Made by a program: the position numbers and the translations under genes. A DNA stretch of 47,085 nucleotides. Origin: Candidatus Omnitrophota bacterium (GTDB taxonomy: Bacteria > Ratteibacteria > UBA8468 > B48-G9 > DTJG01). Location: assembly GCA_023818965.1 (NCBI GenBank), contig JAMWCD010000008.1, positions 1-47,085 of the forward strand, given 5' to 3'. A model generated the notes under the pieces. The model was given only the letters and a program-made list of their open reading frames with translations, did no database searches and was not told the DNA's origin. This document shows positions 6,862 to 14,646 of this stretch, in pieces; position 1 is the stretch's first letter; each line of letters begins with the position of its first letter.

Positions 6862-8277
6862 ATGGACAAGAATAAAGATCCTCTTGATGGCTGGGACCTT
6901 TTTAATCAGCCCGAAGATGAAAAAATTGATGAAATTTCTTTGCCACAGGCAAAAGAAAAGCAATATGTGTCTGTTACAGAATTCCTTGATATTGTTAATG
7001 AGAAACTTTCAAACATTGAATGCAGGGTTCTTGGAGAAATCAGCGATATTAATGCAAGAGATAGATATTGTTTCTTTGTTTTAAAGGAGTCAAACCCTGA
7101 ACTTGAGTCAGCAGTCGTTGAATGTTTTATTGGATGGAGAAGTTTTGAAACATATAAGCATTTACTTCAGGATGGTATGCAGGTGATTGTTTCTGGTTAT
7201 CCCGGGATTTATAAGAAATCTGGAAGATTCAGAATTGAAGTAATTAAAATTGAACCATTTGGGGAAGGTGCCTTAAAACAGGCATTCGAGGCATTAAAAA
7301 AGAAACTTGAGGCAAAGGGATATTTTGCACCTGAACATAAAAAGCCATTACCTGACATTATCCAAAAAATTGGTCTTATTACATCGGGTGCAGGTGCTGC
7401 AATAAAGGATTTTCTGAAAAATCTGGGCCATTACGGTTTTCAGATTTATCATTTGAATGTTTTTGTTGAGGGCGACTATGCCGAGGATTCAATTATTTCA
7501 GCAATAAAATATTTTAACAGGAATATGCCATATCTTGATGTTATTGTTTTAATCAGGGGTGGTGGTTCCCTTGAAAGTTTGAAAGCATTTAATGCTGAAG
7601 GTGTTGCTGACGCAATTTTTGATTCGCGACTGCCAGTTATTACAGGTATTGGTCATGAAAGGGATATTACGATTGCTGATTATGTTGCTGATAAAAGTTT
7701 GTCCACACCAACAGCAGTTGCTGCATTTATTCGTAATCAGAGGGAACAGATTATTCAAAATTTGCTTTTGCTTCAGGATGATATTGTTTCACTTGCAGAA
7801 AGCATTATTGAAGACATTTCCGCCACAGTGGATACATTTCGACAAAATATTTTTTCAAATTTTGAAAACATACTTCAAAGATACTCGTTCTCAATCAGAC
7901 ATTGCGCTGAACGTATGCATGGTAGATTGAAACTTGTTTTTGATTCTTACAGGTTGGTTGAGAGAAAGTTTGCTGAGAATGTTTCTGAATGGTATCTTTA
8001 TATAAAGCAATTGCACGGACATCTTTCAGTGTTGAACCAGGCAATAATCGGTAATTTTCAGGCATGTCTTGAACAGTTTGCAACCCGTATTAAGGTTGCA
8101 CACGCACATCTTGTTTCACTTGACCCTGAATCAATTCTTAAACGTGGATACAGCATTGTCTATGATGAAAATGGAAATGTTATCAAGGATGCGGCAAATA
8201 CAAAAAAGGGTGATATTATTAACATTAAACCCTACAGGGGAAAAATTATTTCAAAGGTTGAAGAAACAGAAACATAA
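6862..8277 (+). CDS. xseA: Exodeoxyribonuclease VII large subunit
   Basis: A 471-residue catalytic subunit of exonuclease VII, which degrades single-stranded DNA to oligonucleotides in both directions with XseB. An OB-fold DNA-binding domain lies near residues 34-135. The nuclease domain includes LITSGAGAAIKDFL (family form VxTSxxGAxxxD) and RGGGSLESLKAFN (from about 232). The later GIGHERDITIADYVADKSLSTPTAVA block is a hallmark of the family. Coiled-coil segments follow, and the C-terminal SILKRGYSIVYDENG is also typical. The roughly 33-residue acidic head before the OB fold is slightly long. The start is supported by AGAGGTG upstream. xseB follows 11 bases later. Confidence 0.96.
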   Translation: MDKNKDPLDGWDLFNQPEDEKIDEISLPQAKEKQYVSVTEFLDIVNEKLSNIECRVLGEISDINARDRYCFFVLKESNPELESAVVECFIGWRSFETYKHLLQDGMQVIVSGYPGIYKKSGRFRIEVIKIEPFGEGALKQAFEALKKKLEAKGYFAPEHKKPLPDIIQKIGLITSGAGAAIKDFLKNLGHYGFQIYHLNVFVEGDYAEDSIISAIKYFNRNMPYLDVIVLIRGGGSLESLKAFNAEGVADAIFDSRLPVITGIGHERDITIADYVADKSLSTPTAVAAFIRNQREQIIQNLLLLQDDIVSLAESIIEDISATVDTFRQNIFSNFENILQRYSFSIRHCAERMHGRLKLVFDSYRLVERKFAENVSEWYLYIKQLHGHLSVLNQAIIGNFQACLEQFATRIKVAHAHLVSLDPESILKRGYSIVYDENGNVIKDAANTKKGDIINIKPYRGKIISKVEETET

Positions 8278-8288
8278 AAGGAGAAAAA

Positions 8289-8519
8289 ATGTTAAAGGAC
8301 AAAGAAAAATTGAAAACAGCATTACAGAAACTTGAAAAAATTGTTGAAGAACTTGGAAAAAAGGATATTGATGTTGAGCAGGGGCTTGAGAAGTTTCGGG
8401 AAGGGGTGGAACTGATCAAATTTTGCAGGAGTCAATTACAAAAGGCAGAAAACGAATTTATTCAACTCAAGCAGGAACTTGAGCAGGAACAAATTGAGCC
8501 ACAGGAAGAAGGTCAATGA
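8289..8519 (+). CDS. xseB: Exodeoxyribonuclease VII small subunit
   Basis: A 76-residue, almost wholly helical protein with the family-typical core KLEKIVEELGKKDIDVEQGLEKFREGVELIK. Several small subunits bind the helical extensions of XseA to make active exonuclease VII. AAAAGGAG precedes the ATG. The stop overlaps the radC start (ATGA at 8516-8519), so the genes are translationally coupled. Length is normal for the family. Confidence 0.95.
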   Translation: MLKDKEKLKTALQKLEKIVEELGKKDIDVEQGLEKFREGVELIKFCRSQLQKAENEFIQLKQELEQEQIEPQEEGQ

Positions 8520-9229
8520 AACATTTGAGTAAAACCTTTAAGGTTTCTGATTTACCAGTTGATGAAAGACCAAGGGAAAGGATGCAACGGCTTGGTCCTG
8601 AAGCGCTTTCCACCCATGAACTTCTTGCAATTATTTTTGCCAGTGGAACAAAAGGAATGCCTGTAACAGTAGCAGCCCAGACATTGATGACGCATTTTGG
8701 TTCACTTTCAAAAATTGCTGAGGCATCAGATGATGAAATTAAGTCAATGGTCAGGGGCATTGGAACAGCAAAGATATTGCGATTACGGGCATGTTTTGAA
8801 ATTGCAAGAAGAATAGAAAATGAAAGAAAATATGAAAATGATTTAACCCGTAGTCCCAAAATTACAAATCCACTGCAGGCATATGAGATGATAAAGAAAA
8901 AATTACGGGTATATAAAAAAGAGCATTTTTTTGTTGTATCTCTTAATTCAAGAAATAAAATCATTGGAATTGATGAAATTTCTACAGGGACTCTTGAGGC
9001 AAGTATTGTTCATCCAAGAGAAACATTTGAGTCAGCAATAAGACATCACGCAGCAAAAATTATTATTGCTCACAACCATCCCTCTGATGACCCTGAGCCA
9101 TCAGAGGATGACATCAGTATTACAAGAAGATTAAAGGAAGCAGGACTTATTATGGGAATTGAACTGATAGACCACATTGTTGTGTGCAAGAGTTGTTTCT
9201 TTAGTTTCAAGGAAAAAGGGTTTCTGTAA
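8516..9229 (+). CDS. radC: RadC-family JAB/JAMM protein
   Basis: A 237-residue RadC-type protein. The N-terminal part carries helix-hairpin-helix-like sequence (MVRGIGTAKILRLRACFEIA). The C-terminal JAB/JAMM domain has the metal-binding motif HNHPSDDPEPSEDD starting at H186, where most relatives have HNHPSGDP. The family's function is unsettled; the old link to repair is doubtful in E. coli, and a metal-dependent nuclease or peptidase-like activity is only inferred. It is coupled to xseB by a four-base overlap. The MFS gene begins four bases after its stop. Confidence 0.94.
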   Translation: MKHLSKTFKVSDLPVDERPRERMQRLGPEALSTHELLAIIFASGTKGMPVTVAAQTLMTHFGSLSKIAEASDDEIKSMVRGIGTAKILRLRACFEIARRIENERKYENDLTRSPKITNPLQAYEMIKKKLRVYKKEHFFVVSLNSRNKIIGIDEISTGTLEASIVHPRETFESAIRHHAAKIIIAHNHPSDDPEPSEDDISITRRLKEAGLIMGIELIDHIVVCKSCFFSFKEKGFL

Positions 9230-9233
9230 TAAA

Positions 9234-10556
9234 ATGCTTTCATCCCGCCAGAGAATTTTTCTTTTTATTGGACTTGTGTCAGGCACATTCTTTTTTACTG
9301 TGTGCACAGGTCCTGTTTTTACTCTGTTTTTATTGAAAATTGGTGTGCGGGAAAAAGTTTTAGGAATGCTTTCTATTCTTCCATCCATTGTAGGAATTTT
9401 TTCATTGTGGATGATCAGACAAATTGCAGAAAACCCTGTGAAACATTTTATTTCTTCTTCCTGGATGTTATTCATTGTTGAGTTTTGTTTTATTCCTGTG
9501 GTCATTGTGGCAAATTTTTTATCTTACAAAATTGTACTTGTGATATTCAGTATTCTGTTATGTATTTTTCATTTTGCCACGCAAAAATATGTTTATGCGT
9601 GGTTTCCAGTGATTGAATCAATTGTTCCTTACAATGAAAGAGGATATTTTCTTGGTCGACTTAGAATTACTCTAACGTTTGCCGGTTATTTATTGCTTGT
9701 GATTTCTTCGAAGATTCTTGGACCTGAACCTGAATTTTTAAAATTTTTTTATGTTTTGTTGCTCATATGGGTTCTTACCAGTGCGTTTCCGATTCTTCTT
9801 TCAAATACCGGTATTCCTGAAATAAAAAAGAAGCCACCAGAGAAAATCGCATTTATTGATGAATTTTTTAAAATCATATTCAATAAGGACCACAGCGACT
9901 ATTTTAAGTTTCTTTCGGTCTGGACATTTATCACAGGAATTCTGGGACCATTTTTGATACCATTTTATAAGACACAACTGGGATTATCAACGTCATTCTG
10001 TGTTAATCTTGTTTCTGCTCAAACAATTGGTTATGGACTTTCGGCATTTGGCTGGGGAAAACTTGTTGACAGACATGGAAGTAGATATGTGCTTTTTGTT
10101 TCCTGCCTTCTTGCTGTCTTGCATCTATTTTTTCTTTCTCATGTGCACCTTATCCCTTTTGAGTTAATGAAAAAATTACTTTTGGTAGCATCTTTCTTTG
10201 GTGGAGTTATTCTTGCAGGACAATTGATGGGGGATACAACAAGACGAATGGCACTTGCTCCAGAAGAAAATAAATCCTCGTATTTTGCTTATATGCTGGT
10301 GTTCGGAGCACAGTTACCTGTTATAATTGCTTCACCACTTGCAGGTTTTGTTCTTGAAAGGTTCAAACATTTCCATTCAGGTATTTATGGCATTTATCAG
10401 ATTGTAATGATAATCAGTGCTTTTATGTACTGCCTTCTTTTGTTTCATATTATGAAAATGCGTCCAGTAAAAGAAAAACCAGTACTTGAAATTTTGAGGG
10501 ATACAATCAGTGAGAATTTGATGAAATTAAAAGATATGATTACAATCTCAACATAA
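9234..10556 (+). CDS. MFS transporter, first of two tandem paralogues
   Basis: A 440-residue polytopic inner-membrane protein with about 12 hydrophobic segments and the soluble central loop typical of the major facilitator superfamily. It is clearly paralogous to the next gene: both share TLFLLKIGVRE near residues 30-40 and QLMGDTTRR in the second half. The substrate is unknown. I place the start at 9234, just past radC; an in-frame start at 9177 would lie inside radC and add a non-membrane leader. The Shine-Dalgarno is weak (AAGGG about 13 bases upstream), so translation may depend on radC readthrough. Confidence 0.88.
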   Translation: MLSSRQRIFLFIGLVSGTFFFTVCTGPVFTLFLLKIGVREKVLGMLSILPSIVGIFSLWMIRQIAENPVKHFISSSWMLFIVEFCFIPVVIVANFLSYKIVLVIFSILLCIFHFATQKYVYAWFPVIESIVPYNERGYFLGRLRITLTFAGYLLLVISSKILGPEPEFLKFFYVLLLIWVLTSAFPILLSNTGIPEIKKKPPEKIAFIDEFFKIIFNKDHSDYFKFLSVWTFITGILGPFLIPFYKTQLGLSTSFCVNLVSAQTIGYGLSAFGWGKLVDRHGSRYVLFVSCLLAVLHLFFLSHVHLIPFELMKKLLLVASFFGGVILAGQLMGDTTRRMALAPEENKSSYFAYMLVFGAQLPVIIASPLAGFVLERFKHFHSGIYGIYQIVMIISAFMYCLLLFHIMKMRPVKEKPVLEILRDTISENLMKLKDMITIST

Positions 10557-10585
10557 AATCTTCTGATTCAATAACCGAAATGTTG

Positions 10586-10591
10586 TATAAT
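10586..10591 (+). promoter_or_regulatory. Consensus -10 box giving a probable leaderless start
   Basis: A perfect TATAAT at 10586-10591, with no convincing -35 box, lies eight bases before the ATG at 10599. The RNA would start at or next to the start codon, and no ribosome site could fit between them. Confidence 0.55.
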
Positions 10592-10598
10592 TAACTCT

Positions 10599-11921
10599 AT
10601 GTTATCAACGAAAGAAAAAAATATCTTTTTTGCCGGACAGGTTGCAGGGAATGTTTATTATACTGTTGCTTTTAATGGTGTTTTGACATTATTTCTTTTG
10701 AAAATAGGTGTCAGGGAAGGACTTCTTGGTTTTCTGTCGGTCATTCCTTTTATTGTCGGAATAAGTTCATCCATTTTGATTTCATGGGTGGGCAGAAATT
10801 ACTGGAGAATTTTGAGACCCAATTCATTTGTTCTTGTTGTCCTTGCATTTTTGTTTCTGCCGATTTTTTTAATTACTGAGAAAATTGGTTTTTTTGCAAC
10901 CGTGCTGTATTATTCAATTTTCGTATTTTTATTCTGGACAGGAACCCAAATTGCAACCCTTGCATGGTTTCCTGTTGTTCAACATTGGGTGCCAGAAGAA
11001 GAAAGGGGAAGATTTTTTGGTATACTCAGGTTTACTTCAACAATTGTTGGTTTTGGATTTTTAAGATTGTCCTCTTATATTCTTGGTTCAGACCCATCTT
11101 TTTTGCAGTTTTTTAATGTGATGCTTGCTGTCACAGTTTTTTCAATCATCTGGCCTGTAAGTTATTTGTTTGTTTCAATGCCACCTCCTGTGTATGAAGA
11201 GAAAAAAAGAGTTAATCCGTTTGTTGTTTTTCAGGAAATTTTTTCAGACAGGGAAAGAAAAATTTATTTCTGGTTTTATTTCTTATGGAATTTTTCCGCC
11301 TATATTATTGCTCCCTTTGTGATGCCATTTTACAGAAATGTTCTGAATCTTCCTTCCTCCTTTTGCGTTTTTCTCAATTCCCTTTCTATCCTCGGCATGG
11401 GTGGGCTTGCGTTTATATGGGGAAAAGTGAATGATTTCAGGGGCAGCAGATTTGTTCTTTTCTTTTCATTTTTTCTTGCAATAATATGGTGTATCATGAT
11501 GACGTATGTGCATAAATTTCCAGAAGGCAATATTCAAAAGGCACTGATACTGATTTCTCTTGTTGGAGGAATTGCAGGTGGTGGTCAATTGATGGGTGAT
11601 ACCACAAGAAGATTTTTGATAGCACCAGAAAAAAATCGTGTAGAATTTTTTTCATATATTGTAATTTTTGGAGGGCAATTACCTGCATTAATTGTTCCAC
11701 CAATCGCTGGAAGAATTATTGAACATTATAGAAATCTTCGTATTGGTGATTTTGGTATTTATCAATTACTTTTTCTTATCTTAGCAGTTCTTCACATTGT
11801 TTTACTTGGAATGATTTTGAAAATGAAACCAATAAAGGAAAAACCTGTAGGTGAGGTTTTTAAGGATATATTGACTGAAAATTTAATGAAATTAAGGGAT
11901 TTAATTGCCAGCCCGCCATGA
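10599..11921 (+). CDS. MFS transporter, second of two tandem paralogues
   Basis: A 440-residue membrane protein of the same length as its upstream neighbour and co-linear with it, with about 12 hydrophobic segments. Shared blocks include TLFLLKIGVRE, QLMGDTTRR and the C-terminal KMKPIKEKPV (KMRPVKEKPV in the neighbour). The pair probably arose by tandem duplication and later diverged, so substrates may differ; none can be named. A consensus -10 box eight bases upstream gives this copy its own promoter and suggests a leaderless message. The next gene begins 43 bases later with its own promoter. Confidence 0.88.
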   Translation: MLSTKEKNIFFAGQVAGNVYYTVAFNGVLTLFLLKIGVREGLLGFLSVIPFIVGISSSILISWVGRNYWRILRPNSFVLVVLAFLFLPIFLITEKIGFFATVLYYSIFVFLFWTGTQIATLAWFPVVQHWVPEEERGRFFGILRFTSTIVGFGFLRLSSYILGSDPSFLQFFNVMLAVTVFSIIWPVSYLFVSMPPPVYEEKKRVNPFVVFQEIFSDRERKIYFWFYFLWNFSAYIIAPFVMPFYRNVLNLPSSFCVFLNSLSILGMGGLAFIWGKVNDFRGSRFVLFFSFFLAIIWCIMMTYVHKFPEGNIQKALILISLVGGIAGGGQLMGDTTRRFLIAPEKNRVEFFSYIVIFGGQLPALIVPPIAGRIIEHYRNLRIGDFGIYQLLFLILAVLHIVLLGMILKMKPIKEKPVGEVFKDILTENLMKLRDLIASPP

Positions 11922-11949
11922 AAACTACTGCTAATTTCTGAATTTTTTA

Positions 11950-11958
11950 TGATAAAAT
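11950..11958 (+). promoter_or_regulatory. Extended -10 promoter, probable leaderless start for addB-like gene
   Basis: TATGATAAAAT (11948-11958) is an extended -10 box. The predicted RNA start, about seven bases downstream, falls on the ATG at 11965. No Shine-Dalgarno is visible before this ATG; a second in-frame ATG is at 11977. Confidence 0.5.
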
Positions 11959-11964
11959 TATTAA

Positions 11965-14646
11965 ATGGAATTTCAAATGACAGGGAAAAAAATTCTTATT
12001 GTTTTTCCGTTTTCTTTTCTCAATCGGACTCAGTATATCATTGAAAAATTTTTTCATGATTCAGTTGATTTCTCATCTGTTCTACACCTTACATCCCGCT
12101 GGGCAAGGATCGATGATTTCAGAACACGTCTTCTACTGACAAAGGCAAGGGCTGTGATACCACCAGTAAGTTATTCTCTGAAATCGTTTGCAGGCAAAAT
12201 TGTGCAGGATTATTCGAATTACAGGGTAATTTCAGGTATTGAGCAATTTTTGATTTTATTAAATCTGTCTATACCGATCTCAGAAAAGATTAACATAAAT
12301 CCTGTGTCTTTTGCATCGAAAATTCGTTCGTTTATCAAAGATTTTAAAGTTGGGTGTGAAAAAATTGATTTTGATTTGTGGCTGAAGGAAATCAACAGTT
12401 ACCCGTGGAAATATGAAGAGAATAAATCAATTGTCGAAAAGGCATTTACTATTATGATGCAGTATCAGGAATATCTGGAGAAGAACAATCTTGTTGATGA
12501 GGATGACCTTTACCGTGTGGCAACACAAGCAATTGAAAGTATGAAATTTCAAAATGTTTTGATTGAAGGCATGCTTGAATTTATTCCTTCTGAGAAACCA
12601 TTTATAAAAAAGATTGCACAGCAATCTGAATTGTTTATAATTGCGTATCAGTATGACAAAAATGCTACCTGTGACGTTAAGAATTTAATTCTTGAACCGA
12701 ATTTCTCTTTCCTTCAATCCATTACAGATTCAGTAGAAATTGTGGAGTCAGCAAATGTTGACAGGGAACCGGTTGTATACAATTTCCCTTCTCCTGATGA
12801 AGAAATAAAGGGTATCGCTCAAAAGATACTTGAAAAAATGGCTGAAAATTCTCAATTGAACTGGGAAGATTTTCTTGTTGTTTTTCCTGATATGCTTTCT
12901 TATAGAGCCCTTGTTGAAAGAATTTTTTCGAGATTTAAAATTCCATTTTGTATGACACCTGGTTATGTCTTGAGTCAGGATCCTTCAATAGTCGCAATTA
13001 TGTCCTTTTTGAGATGGATTGATGCACCGAACTGGGAAAATCTGATGTCAATTTTTACCAGCCCATTTTTTTCTTTTGATAAAGATGAAACTGTAAAATT
13101 TTCCGCAGAATCCAGAAAAATTTTTAAAGGAATTGGTTTTTTCCCTGACGAAACATGGCTGGGAAAATGGAATAACTGGAAAAAGATTAACCATGCAAGA
13201 AAAATGATGGACGTTCAGCATGACTCTATTTCAGGATGGGTGGAAAGATTAAAAAAAGCAATTGAAAAAATTTCGTGGCAGTGTTTTGATACAGAAGGAA
13301 AAACAAGTTTTACTGATTTACTTGAGCAACTGGATTCAGATATTGTTGTTTCAAGGGAAGAATTTGTTCGCATAATGAAAACTGTGATGGATTTTACTGA
13401 GATTGAAAAAAGCAAGGGATATGGAGTCAGGGTAATGGGGGTACTTGATTCAGTTGGACTTGAGACAAAATTTGTTTTTTTTGGTGGAGCAACAGAAGAT
13501 TGTCTTCCCATGGCAACAAGAATGGAAGAGTTTTTCCTTCCAGAGCCATTGAAGGAGGTTCTTTCATTAAACACCTACCAGTTGCGAATTGCAAGGGAGC
13601 GGCTTGATATTTACAGGTTGAAAATGTCAGGTGAAAACATTGTGTTTACATATCCTGCAAAAGTCGGAGGCAGACAGAAGAATAAGTCCATCATGCTTTA
13701 TGGAATGAAAGAAGTTCCTTATAAAACAAATTTCTATATTTCGAAACCTGTGCCGATTTTTTCTTTAAGAGTTGACTATGATAAGTTCAGAAGAAAATTT
13801 ATAAAAGAAGGTAAGGTTCATTTTACAACAAGTCAACTTGACCAGCTTGCAAGATGTCCCTATGATTTTTATCTGAGGTACGTTGAGGAGGTAGAACCGT
13901 ATCAGGCTCCAGAAATCGAGGAGATGCCTGAATTTTGGGGAACACTTTTGCATAAAGCAGCAGAAAAAGCAGCAGAAGAATTTAAGGGCAAAATTATGGA
14001 TGAGCAATCAATAGAAATACAGGTTAAAAGATTCTGTGAATATGTGAATGAGTTTCTTGATAACCCTGAAAGGGTATCTTCAGAATATCATTTTAGAATT
14101 CCACCTGTGATGAGATCCTTTTTAGAAAAAAGGAAAAACAGTGTTTTTGAATCATTCAGGAAAATTATTCAAAATCACAAACAACATCAAATTGTTGAAC
14201 TGGAAAAAAAACATTCAGTGGAATTAGAAAAAATGGTTATTACTGGGAGGTTTGACCGTATTGAACTGACAGAAAACGATATTTATGAAATCATTGATTT
14301 CAAAAGTGGGAAAACGCCGAACCTCAAAAAAAAATATCCTGAATCAGGAGATTGCCTTGAATTAGAAAATCTTGAATTGCCTTTGTATGCACTGATGTAT
14401 TATAAAATGAAAGACCAAGTGGCAAAAGTTTTTGTCTGGTCTTTAAATTTTGAGTATCTTACCGGTGATGAGAAAGAATATAGCCAGATTACAGTTGATT
14501 TTCTTAATAAGTTTGAGCAGTCCCTGAACAATCTTGGAAAAAAATTAATAGATGGAGATTTTAAATTTGAAGCAAACACAAAAAACTGTTATGGTTGCGT
14601 ATTTTCAAATTATTGTATTGCAAAGAATGAGGTAGAAGATGAATAA
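11965..14646 (+). CDS. addB: AddB-like helicase-nuclease subunit with Fe-S nuclease domain
   Basis: An 893-residue protein resembling AddB, the partner of AddA in double-strand break processing before RecA loading. The N-terminal two-thirds resemble a helicase fold but show no Walker A motif (the N-terminus reads KILIVFPFSFLNRT), so ATP hydrolysis here is doubtful. The C-terminal RecB-type nuclease has DRIE...IIDFKSGK (about 766-782) and the LPLYALMYY segment. Four cysteines fit an Fe-S staple: C631 in QLARCPYDFYLRYV, then C875, C878 and C884 spaced C-x2-C-x5-C. It overlaps the addA-like gene by eight bases, supporting a two-subunit complex. Length is shorter than Bacillus AddB. Confidence 0.84.
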   Translation: MEFQMTGKKILIVFPFSFLNRTQYIIEKFFHDSVDFSSVLHLTSRWARIDDFRTRLLLTKARAVIPPVSYSLKSFAGKIVQDYSNYRVISGIEQFLILLNLSIPISEKININPVSFASKIRSFIKDFKVGCEKIDFDLWLKEINSYPWKYEENKSIVEKAFTIMMQYQEYLEKNNLVDEDDLYRVATQAIESMKFQNVLIEGMLEFIPSEKPFIKKIAQQSELFIIAYQYDKNATCDVKNLILEPNFSFLQSITDSVEIVESANVDREPVVYNFPSPDEEIKGIAQKILEKMAENSQLNWEDFLVVFPDMLSYRALVERIFSRFKIPFCMTPGYVLSQDPSIVAIMSFLRWIDAPNWENLMSIFTSPFFSFDKDETVKFSAESRKIFKGIGFFPDETWLGKWNNWKKINHARKMMDVQHDSISGWVERLKKAIEKISWQCFDTEGKTSFTDLLEQLDSDIVVSREEFVRIMKTVMDFTEIEKSKGYGVRVMGVLDSVGLETKFVFFGGATEDCLPMATRMEEFFLPEPLKEVLSLNTYQLRIARERLDIYRLKMSGENIVFTYPAKVGGRQKNKSIMLYGMKEVPYKTNFYISKPVPIFSLRVDYDKFRRKFIKEGKVHFTTSQLDQLARCPYDFYLRYVEEVEPYQAPEIEEMPEFWGTLLHKAAEKAAEEFKGKIMDEQSIEIQVKRFCEYVNEFLDNPERVSSEYHFRIPPVMRSFLEKRKNSVFESFRKIIQNHKQHQIVELEKKHSVELEKMVITGRFDRIELTENDIYEIIDFKSGKTPNLKKKYPESGDCLELENLELPLYALMYYKMKDQVAKVFVWSLNFEYLTGDEKEYSQITVDFLNKFEQSLNNLGKKLIDGDFKFEANTKNCYGCVFSNYCIAKNEVEDE

